From: JANXQG01 sp037147235
GTDB taxonomy: Bacteria > Planctomycetota > Planctomycetia > Pirellulales > Thermoguttaceae
NCBI GenBank assembly: GCA_037147235.1
Contig: JBAWVO010000155.1
Coordinates: forward strand, 1-15,277
Direction of reading: 5' to 3'
DNA length: 15,277 nt
Shown: positions 5,794 to 12,706 of the stretch, piece after piece
Layout of the letters: the number at the start of each line of letters is the position of its first letter
How positions within the stretch are numbered: the first letter of the stretch is position 1
Position numbers and translations under genes: made by a program
Notes under the pieces: generated by a model
Databases searched by the model: none
What the model was told of the DNA's origin: nothing
What the model saw: only the letters and a program-made list of their open reading frames with translations

Positions 5794-6930
5794 TCACGGG
5801 CTTTCTTCGGAGTGGAATAAATCCTTGATTTTCTTGAAAAAGGTCTTCCGCTTTGGTGAAACATTGGTGTTTTCGATTTCGGCCAACTCGCGGAGCAATT
5901 CCTCGTGGCGGTCGGAAAGCCGCTTGGGTATTTCGACCGCGATTTGCACGTGGAGGTCGCCACGGCCGCGGTAACGGACATCGGGCATGCCCCGGCCACG
6001 CAACGTAAATACCTCGCCGGGCTGGGTGCCGGGCGGCACGTCGACCTGCTCTGGACCGCTGAGCGTGGGAACTTTGATCGGCGCACCCAAGGTGGCCTGC
6101 GAATAGGTGATCGGCACCTGGCAGACCAAGTCGCGGCCTTCACGATGGAAGAGCGGATGTTCCTTGACGTGGATCAAGCAATAGCAATCGCCCGGCGGTC
6201 CACCGGAAGTACTCGGCTCGCCTTCGCCGCTGAGACGGAGTTGTGTACCGTTGTCCACGCCCGGGGGAATATCGACCTTGCGGCTGACATGCCGGGGTAG
6301 ATAGCCGTTGCCACGGCAGGAAGGGCAGGCTTCACGAATCACGCGGCCGCTTCCATGGCAGGAAGGACAGGGCGTTTGCAACGAGAAAAAGCCACTGGCC
6401 TGAACAACACGGCCACTGCCGCCGCAGTAGGGGCATTTTTCCGGCCTGGTGCCGGGCTTAGCCCCCGAGCCGCTACAGGTGTCGCAAGCGGAATGCCGGT
6501 CAAATTCGACGGCCTTCGACGCGCCGTTGGCCGCTTCGATGAGGTCGAGCGTGACTTCGCACTGCACGTCGCCTCCCTTGCGAGTCTGGCGACCTCGGCC
6601 TCGGCCGCCGCCAAAGAGTTCGCCGAAGATACCATCGCCGAAGACATCGCCAAATGCCTCGAAAATATCGCCCACGTTGTGGAAGTGTGGCGCATCGTTG
6701 CCCTGAAGACCCTGGAAGCCGTAGCGATCATATTTCGCTCGCTTTTCCTGATGGTTCAGAACCTCAAATGCTTCAGCCGCCTCTTTGAATCGGGTGATCG
6801 CCGTTTCATCGCCCGGGTTGCGATCGGGATGGAACTTCAGTGCCAGTTTGCGATAGGCATCGGAGATCTGCTCCTTGGTTGCGGAGCGATCAACGCCGAG
6901 AATTTCGTAGAGGTCGCGTTTATCAGCCAT
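5794..6930 (-). CDS. dnaJ: Chaperone protein DnaJ
   Basis: A 378-residue full-length type I Hsp40 that stimulates DnaK and binds unfolded clients. The J-domain (1-70) has KRDLYEILGV and the HPD motif at 34-36. A Gly/Phe-rich linker (about 83-118) contains EAFGDVFGDGIFGELFGGG. Four zinc motifs follow: CDTCSGSG (149), CPYCGGSG (166), CPSCHGSG (188) and CPSCRGNG (202). The client-binding C-terminal domains run to about 350, with a lysine-rich end. ATG 6930 (MADKRDLYE) matches the family; ATG 6939 (MVKMADK) is an alternative only three codons longer. The strong terminator of the groE block ends 36 bases upstream, and a TACAAT hexamer lies between, so the gene may have its own promoter and an extremely short leader. 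Confidence 0.94.
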   Translation of the reverse strand: MADKRDLYEILGVDRSATKEQISDAYRKLALKFHPDRNPGDETAITRFKEAAEAFEVLNHQEKRAKYDRYGFQGLQGNDAPHFHNVGDIFEAFGDVFGDGIFGELFGGGRGRGRQTRKGGDVQCEVTLDLIEAANGASKAVEFDRHSACDTCSGSGAKPGTRPEKCPYCGGSGRVVQASGFFSLQTPCPSCHGSGRVIREACPSCRGNGYLPRHVSRKVDIPPGVDNGTQLRLSGEGEPSTSGGPPGDCYCLIHVKEHPLFHREGRDLVCQVPITYSQATLGAPIKVPTLSGPEQVDVPPGTQPGEVFTLRGRGMPDVRYRGRGDLHVQIAVEIPKRLSDRHEELLRELAEIENTNVSPKRKTFFKKIKDLFHSEESP

Positions 6931-6939
6931 CTTCACCAT

Positions 6940-6945
6940 ATTGTA
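6940..6945 (-). promoter_or_regulatory. Candidate -10 element for dnaJ
   Basis: The minus strand reads TACAAT here (5 of 6 to TATAAT), 9 bases before ATG 6930. The expected -35 position has only a poor match (TTCTGC area). If used, transcription would start within about three bases of the ATG, giving a nearly leaderless dnaJ mRNA. Read-through from groEL is the alternative. Confidence 0.3.
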
Positions 6946-6966
6946 GCTTAATCGACACGATGGCAG

Positions 6967-7002
6967 AAAAAACGGGGCCACCCCAAGTCAGAGGTGGCCC
7001 CG
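6967..7002 (-). terminator. Rho-independent terminator after groEL
   Basis: On the minus strand, the perfect 10-bp GC-rich arms CGGGGCCACC (complement of 6993-7002) and GGTGGCCCCG (complement of 6973-6982) enclose a 10-base loop and run directly into TTTTTT (6967-6972). This is a textbook intrinsic terminator 36 bases after the groEL stop. It separates the groE transcript from dnaJ. Confidence 0.92.
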
Positions 7003-7038
7003 CGCTTTAATGCAATCGGGTTCTGTTAGAACCACCGC

Positions 7039-8652
7039 TTAGCGGACAGATCCCTCGACCATCTTCTTCTTGTCGTCTTTTTCCAGGTCGGTAATCAAGG
7101 TCTCGGTGGTCAACATCAATCCGGCGATGCTGGCAGCGTTCTGTAATGCCGTGCGAACAACCTTCAACGGGTCGATGATGCCGGCCTTGAACATGTCAAC
7201 ATACTTGCCCGAATAGGCGTCAAAACCAATGTTGTCGGCCTTCTGGCTGACCTCGTCGGCCACCACCGAACCGTCAACACCGCTGTTTTGGGCGATCTGC
7301 TTGATCGGACCAGACAACGCCCGCAGGATGATATCAACCCCAACCTTCTCGTCGCCCCTGGCACCGCGGGTCTTCTCGACCGCAGCCTTGCAACGCAGCA
7401 AAGCAACGCCGCCGCCGGGCAGTACGCCTTCCTCGGCAGCCGCACGGGTGGCATGCAGTGCATCCTCCACGCGAGCCTTGGTCTGCTTCATCTCGGCCTC
7501 GGTGCTGCCACCAACCGAAATCACCGCCACGCCGCCGGAGAGCTTCGCCAGACGCTCCTGGAGCTTCTCGCGATCATAGTCGCTGTCACTGGATTCAATC
7601 TGCCGCTTGAGCTGCTCGACGCGGGACTTGATGTCGGCCGGCTTGCCGCCGCCTTCGATGATCGTCGTGTTGTCCTTGTCGATCGAGATCTTCTTTGCCC
7701 GGCCGAGTTGTTCCAGCGTAAGATTCTCGAGCTTCAATCCGAGATCCTCACTGATCACGGTGCCGGCGGTCAGGATGCCGATATCGGCCAGCAGGGCCTT
7801 GCGCCGATCGCCAAAACCAGGGGCCTTCACGGCAGCAAGGTTGAGCACGCCACGGAGCTTGTTCACCACGAGGGTCGTGAGGGCCTCGCCCTCGACGTCC
7901 TCGGCAATGATCAACAGCGGCTTACCGGAGTGCGCGACCTTCTCCAAGATGGGAATCAACTCGCGGATATTGCTGATCTTCTTCTCGTGAATCAGGATCA
8001 AAACATCCTCAAGCTCGACGCTCATCGTGGCTGGGTTATTGATGAAGTAGGGCGATAGGTAGCCCTTGTCGAACTGCATGCCCTCAACGACGTCGTAGGT
8101 CGTTTCGGCAGTCTTGCCTTCCTCGACCGTGATCACGCCGTCCTTACCCACCTTGGCCATGGCTTCGGCAATGAGCTTGCCAATTACCGGATCGTTGTTG
8201 GCACTGATCGCGCCGACATGGGCGATGTCGTCCGAGCCGCTGATCGGCTTGGCCATCGTGCGAAGGTGCTCGACGGCCGCATCAACGGCCTTCTCGATAC
8301 CGCGTCGAACGGCCGTGGGGTTGGCACCGGCAGTGATGTTTCGCAGACCTTCACGGAAGATCTCGCGAGCTAACACCGTGGCGGTCGTCGTGCCGTCACC
8401 CGCCAAGTCCGAAGTTTTTGAGGCGACCTCGTTAACGAGCTTCGCGCCCATGTTTTCGAAGCGATCCTCCAGATCGATTTCCTTGCTCACCGTAACGCCG
8501 TCCTTGGTGACGGTCGGGCCGCCATAGGACTTGTCGATAATGACGTTATGACCTGTCGGACCGAGAGTCACAGCGACCACATCGGCCAGTTTTTCCACAC
8601 CCCGAAGCAGACGCTTCCGGGCCTGATCATCGTATAGTAGTTGTTTAGCCAC
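7039..8652 (-). CDS. groEL: Chaperonin GroEL, copy without Gly/Met tail
   Basis: A 537-residue 60-kDa chaperonin, third gene of the groE block. ATPase features are intact: GPTGHNVIIDKSYG near the N-terminus, GDGTTTATVLA with the catalytic Asp at 86, and VEDALHATRAAAEEG carrying the second conserved Asp before the GGGVALLR loop. Apical-domain segments (EGMQFDKGYLSPYF) are present. The C-terminus ends KDDKKKMVEGSVR and lacks the GGM tail that projects into the cavity in the standard protein. The start codon is GTG at 8652, with AAGGAA about 9 bases upstream on the minus strand. It lies 102 bases after groES. The lost tail and the sequence difference from the other copy suggest a division of labour. 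Confidence 0.95.
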   Translation of the reverse strand: MAKQLLYDDQARKRLLRGVEKLADVVAVTLGPTGHNVIIDKSYGGPTVTKDGVTVSKEIDLEDRFENMGAKLVNEVASKTSDLAGDGTTTATVLAREIFREGLRNITAGANPTAVRRGIEKAVDAAVEHLRTMAKPISGSDDIAHVGAISANNDPVIGKLIAEAMAKVGKDGVITVEEGKTAETTYDVVEGMQFDKGYLSPYFINNPATMSVELEDVLILIHEKKISNIRELIPILEKVAHSGKPLLIIAEDVEGEALTTLVVNKLRGVLNLAAVKAPGFGDRRKALLADIGILTAGTVISEDLGLKLENLTLEQLGRAKKISIDKDNTTIIEGGGKPADIKSRVEQLKRQIESSDSDYDREKLQERLAKLSGGVAVISVGGSTEAEMKQTKARVEDALHATRAAAEEGVLPGGGVALLRCKAAVEKTRGARGDEKVGVDIILRALSGPIKQIAQNSGVDGSVVADEVSQKADNIGFDAYSGKYVDMFKAGIIDPLKVVRTALQNAASIAGLMLTTETLITDLEKDDKKKMVEGSVR

Positions 8653-8754
8653 GTTGGCAGTTCCTTAATGATGGACGTGTAGGCGGGGGAATGGTGGGAC
8701 TTAGGCGACCATGCTGCTCGATGATGCCTTCGTCGTCACCCTACAAGTGTTTCC

Positions 8755-9060
8755 TTACTTGACAACCTTCGCGAAGATGTCGGTCTCGCGGAGGATCTTG
8801 ACCTCACGGCCATCGATTTCGACTTCGGAGCCGGAATACTTGCCGTAGATGACTTCGTCGCCGACACTGACCGAGAGTACGCCGCGCTCGCCACTATCGA
8901 GCAGCTTGCCCGGGCCGACGGCGATGACGGTGCCTCGCTGGGGCTTCTCCTTGGCCGAATCAGGCAAGACGATGCCGCCTGCGGTCACTTCTTCGGCTTC
9001 CTTCGGCTCCACCACGACGCGATCGTCCAAGGGACGTAATTTGATGCTGTCTTTTGCCAT
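8755..9060 (-). CDS. groES: Co-chaperonin GroES
   Basis: A 101-residue 10-kDa chaperonin, the lid of the GroEL chamber. It has the family start LRPLDDRVVVEP, the mobile loop EEVTAGGIVLPDSAKEK that docks on GroEL, the VGPGKLLDSG segment, and VGDEVIYGKYSGSEVEIDG near the end. It sits between two groEL genes, so one lid probably serves both rings. AGGAGAA lies 10 bases before the ATG. The 83 bases to the upstream groEL contain an ATTGTTCTGCAACAAT inverted repeat (9098-9113) and a weak promoter-like TAAAAT (complement of 9082-9087) on the minus strand, so a separate groES transcript is possible but unproven. Confidence 0.97.
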   Translation of the reverse strand: MAKDSIKLRPLDDRVVVEPKEAEEVTAGGIVLPDSAKEKPQRGTVIAVGPGKLLDSGERGVLSVSVGDEVIYGKYSGSEVEIDGREVKILRETDIFAKVVK

Positions 9061-9143
9061 GATCTTATAGTTCTCCTGTCAATTTTAGTTATGAATTATT
9101 GTTCTGCAACAATCCTCTCCCAAGGGGAAAGGGGAGCGGAAGA

Positions 9144-10859
<1,716 letters not shown>

Positions 10860-10905
10860 AGTGGAATCCTCCTGTTGCGGGCTTGATCACTTATGCGTTT
10901 AGTAG

Positions 10906-10923
10906 AACGGAATTTATTCCGTT
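10906..10923. promoter_or_regulatory. 18-bp palindrome upstream of groEL
   Basis: AACGGAATTTATTCCGTT: perfect 8-bp arms AACGGAAT and ATTCCGTT around two bases, 46 bases before the GTG start. It is not CIRCE (which would be TTAGCACTC-N9-GAGTGCTAA). Its place in the leader or near a promoter fits an operator, but a short mRNA hairpin is equally possible. Confidence 0.45.
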
Positions 10924-10996
10924 TTTCATGCCATGGCTCACTGCCGGCGTACCACGACCAAACTTGGCAGCCGACTGTGTTTGAAGACATTGAGGG

Positions 10997-11012
10997 AGCA
11001 AGCGGTGTGCCA
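10997..11012 (-). promoter_or_regulatory. Sigma-54-like (-24/-12) promoter for the groE block
   Basis: The minus strand reads TGGCACACCGCTTGCT, against consensus TGGCACG-N4-TTGCW. The GG and GC doublets are exactly 10 bases apart and the element points toward groEL. Transcription would begin near 10986 and give a leader of about 127 bases containing the palindrome at 10906-10923. A perfect TAACATGTTA palindrome (11032-11041) lies just upstream, where an activator could bind. The motif match is strong; use in vivo is inferred. Confidence 0.45.
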
Positions 11013-11059
11013 AAGGAACCAAGAAACACTGTAACATGTTAATTGCGAATAGGTTACGC

Positions 11060-11337
11060 GGCGCAATGAAGTTTTGGGGAGGGCGCGAATTTTGCGATTC
11101 CTGTGTCGCGGATGCCAATTTGACAGGCGAAGCTACCTCCAGTGCCGCCCGAAAAGCACCGTAGCCAAGGGGCAAAGGCACGTTCCGGCGGGCGAGGCGC
11201 ATGGGCATGAAGACCATGATCCAAACGGCCAAGCGGCAAGGCAGGAACGCTCCCACCTGCACCTGTGATGTTGTCAGAATAAGTTCAGTAGGCTACCCTT
11301 TACTAAGCAACTTCATGGCCTGGTTCATGGCTTGGTC
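11060..11337. other. Intergenic region without a recognisable gene
   Basis: Between the groE promoter area and the antitoxin promoter I see no credible gene. Short open frames exist on both strands but have no family-like motifs, no Shine-Dalgarno and interrupted alternatives. The stretch around 11161-11270 reads as a basic peptide in one frame (RRARRMGMKTM) and could be decayed coding DNA. Confidence 0.4.
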
Positions 11338-11366
11338 TTGAACCGCACTTTCGGGGATATTAGAAT
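11338..11366 (+). promoter_or_regulatory. Sigma-70-type promoter for the antitoxin-like gene
   Basis: The -35 TTGAAC (11338-11343) and -10 TAGAAT (11361-11366) are separated by exactly 17 bases. The predicted start near 11373 leaves a leader of about 27 bases that contains the AGGAGGT ribosome site. Confidence 0.55.
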
Positions 11367-11385
11367 GGAATGTCACATCCTACGC

Positions 11386-11392
11386 AGGAGGT
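11386..11392 (+). promoter_or_regulatory. Shine-Dalgarno deciding the antitoxin start
   Basis: AGGAGGT lies 7 bases before ATG 11400. This rules against the in-frame ATG at 11370, which has no such site and would start upstream of or at the expected transcription start. Confidence 0.8.
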
Positions 11393-11399
11393 CGAAATC

Positions 11400-11651
11400 A
11401 TGCCGCAAGTGTACATTCCCGATACGCTCTTTTCCGAAATCGAACAGGTTGTTCGGCTGCCGATATCGCCGGAAGAATTCGTCGTGGCAGCCGTCCGAGA
11501 TAAGCTTTCTTGGGAGTCGCGAAAACAGGAGTTCTTTCGACTTTCCGATGAAACGCGAGTCGCAATGCGGAAAAAAGGGATCTGCGAAACTGACATCTTG
11601 AATGATTTTGCAATGGTCCGCCAAGAGCTGCGCGAGCCGAATCGTGGTTGA
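11400..11651 (+). CDS. Antitoxin-like small protein of a PIN toxin pair
   Basis: An 83-residue protein starting MPQVYIPDTLFSEIEQV and continuing with LPISPEEFVVAAVRDKLSWESRKQEFFRLSDETR. The short N-terminal strand followed by two predicted helices resembles small DNA-binding antitoxins (ribbon-helix-helix-like), and the charged C-terminal half would wrap the toxin. I do not recognise a named family with certainty. The call rests mainly on context: a PIN-toxin start overlaps its 3' end by 8 bases, as in vapBC-type operons. Its promoter and Shine-Dalgarno are intact, so it is probably still expressed, although its partner is truncated. If so, it is an orphan antitoxin. Confidence 0.6.
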   Translation: MPQVYIPDTLFSEIEQVVRLPISPEEFVVAAVRDKLSWESRKQEFFRLSDETRVAMRKKGICETDILNDFAMVRQELREPNRG

Positions 11652-11760
11652 GCCGGTGATTGTCGACGCCAACCCAATCATTTCCGCACTCCTGGGCGGT
11701 TCTGCTCGGCAAGTTCTTTTCGCAGCCAAGATTCCGACTTTGATGGAATCTCAGGAATAA
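11644..11760 (+). pseudogene. Truncated PIN-domain toxin
   Basis: From GTG 11644 the frame reads VEPVIVDANPIISALLGG, the first strand and first catalytic Asp of a VapC-like PIN domain, then SARQVLFAAKI. After that it diverges and stops at 11758-11760, leaving 38 codons where about 130-140 are usual. The remaining acidic residues of the active site are absent and I find no continuation in other frames downstream. A 7-bp inverted repeat (AGATTCC at 11729-11735, GGAATCT at 11745-11751) lies at the break. Toxin activity is almost certainly lost. Confidence 0.65.
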
Positions 11761-11951
11761 CCTTGAGGCGGACGGCGGAAATGCTTAGCATTTTATCGTC
11801 GGACACATAACTATTCCGCTCGGCCTGACCCCGGGAGGGAGCGAAGGGGACAGGTCGGTATTGGTAAAAAAGTAGTTCATCGGTCATTGGGGAGCGATGA
11901 CTTGATTGCAATGCCGAGCCAGACAATTCTCCGGTTACGATCAAGCCCCGC

Positions 11952-12023
11952 ATGGGACGATCAGAATTTCCGAAAACATTGCAGGAATTTCGGCGGCAAT
12001 TCTCTTCCGACGCCGTCTGCTAG
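11952..12023 (+). pseudogene. IS1595-type transposase N-terminal remnant
   Basis: The frame from ATG 11952 reads FPKTLQEFRRQFSSDAVC after MGRSE and then hits a stop. This resembles the start of IS1595-family transposases (FP-x-T-L-x-E-F-x-R-x-F ahead of the zinc ribbon), recalled rather than searched. Nothing further of the transposase is recognisable and no terminal inverted repeats were found. Confidence 0.35.
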
Positions 12024-12332
12024 CCTGCAAAGCCTCGCAAACATTGACCGATTTGAAGGAACCTTAGCCAAGTGCATAAGCATAACCGCCTATTCTAGGC
12101 TTCTGCTTGGGCCTTTGGTGCGATCCCTGGTTGCGATCGCTTGGGACTGAGAAGCCTCGCTGATGAATGCCTGGCGAGTACGTCTGCTCTGGGGTGTCGA
12201 GCTTGCGACTGGATTGCGAAACATGACCCGAAAGCAAAATCCGGTTGCTTGTGGACAGACTGGCGACTGACTATACTGTTGTTATGTCAATAGTGGGGGT
12301 TGCTGTCAGATGGCGGCATGGCCAGCCCTCGG

Positions 12333-12353
12333 TAAGTGCGAGTTTCGCACTTA
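12333..12353. repeat. Perfect 9-bp hairpin
   Basis: TAAGTGCGA, GTT, TCGCACTTA: perfect 9-bp arms with a 3-base loop. There is no T-run on either side, so it is not a normal terminator. It may be a dispersed short palindromic repeat. Confidence 0.6.
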
Positions 12354-12370
12354 AAGATCTGCCGCCTTAA

Positions 12371-12445
12371 CGCATCGCCCTGCTCGGCGTCTGTATGATC
12401 GGGCTGATGGGCTGGGGGTGGCGGAAGCGGAAAGTAGATGATTAA
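12371..12445 (+). pseudogene. PEP-CTERM-like C-terminal anchor remnant
   Basis: Directly after an in-frame stop (12368-12370) the frame reads IALLGVCMIGLMGWGWRKRKVDD and stops at 12443-12445. A hydrophobic segment ending in a basic RKRK cluster is the usual end of a PEP-CTERM or similarly sorted planctomycete surface protein. The body of the gene is missing, so this is the tail of a lost gene. The motif is short and the call tentative. Confidence 0.35.
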
Positions 12446-12692
12446 GCTGGCAGTCGTCCTGCTGGCTGTGCGGCACGCGAAGTAGCGGAGAAAAACCGCA
12501 AAAGCGACCGCGCCGAGTATTGGCATGCCAAAGTGGCCTATTAGAATAAAGGGCTGTTCGCGGAGGTCAAGGCACCGAACCAGAATGGGAGCCAATATGC
12601 AGTTCTAAGCCGCATGTTTCGTCATCCGCCGCTCGTCAGATCCCGACCCGGAAAACCTCGGCCGTGTCAAGGCCGCTCTGCCCAACCGTGTG

Positions 12693-12697
12693 AGGAG
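12693..12697 (+). promoter_or_regulatory. Shine-Dalgarno deciding the surface-protein start
   Basis: AGGAG, within TGAGGAGAAT, 9 bases before ATG 12707. The in-frame ATG at 12614 lacks such a site, so the shorter form is chosen. Confidence 0.75.
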
Positions 12698-12706
12698 AAT
12701 GTAGTC

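Larger units (their letters stand above)
11761..12706. other. Gene-poor stretch of decayed sequence
   Basis: Nearly 950 bases without an intact gene. It contains a 15-base palindrome AAATGCTTAGCATTT (11779-11793), an imperfect hairpin CCTGACCCC/GGGGACAGG (11824-11854), a transposase scrap, a perfect 9-bp hairpin and a PEP-CTERM-like scrap, the last three listed separately. A promoter-like pair, TTGTGG (12249-12254) and TATACT (12272-12277) at 17-base spacing on the plus strand, may be left from a lost gene. From 12487 to 12601 short coding-like runs occur (AEKNRKSDRAEYWHAKVAY, then stop) that I cannot assign. Confidence 0.5.

Noticed and set aside
5778..6143. N-terminal extension of grpE in the same open frame
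   Set aside because: It is Arg/Ser-rich sequence from the opposite-phase shadow of dnaJ; the normal GrpE start is ATG 5777.
7164..8527. Long open frames antisense to groEL
   Set aside because: Typical shadows of GC-rich chaperonin coding DNA, with low-complexity translations and no domains.
10860..11060. CIRCE/HrcA operator upstream of groEL
   Set aside because: No TTAGCACTC-N9-GAGTGCTAA-like sequence was found there or in the other groE gaps.
10891..11262. Long minus-strand open frame (123 codons) covering the groE promoter region
   Set aside because: No family motif, no Shine-Dalgarno, and it overlaps the sigma-54-like element and palindrome.
12287..12595. Minus-strand open frame of 102 codons
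   Set aside because: It runs antisense to the PEP-CTERM-like remnant and hairpin; no recognisable domain or ribosome site.
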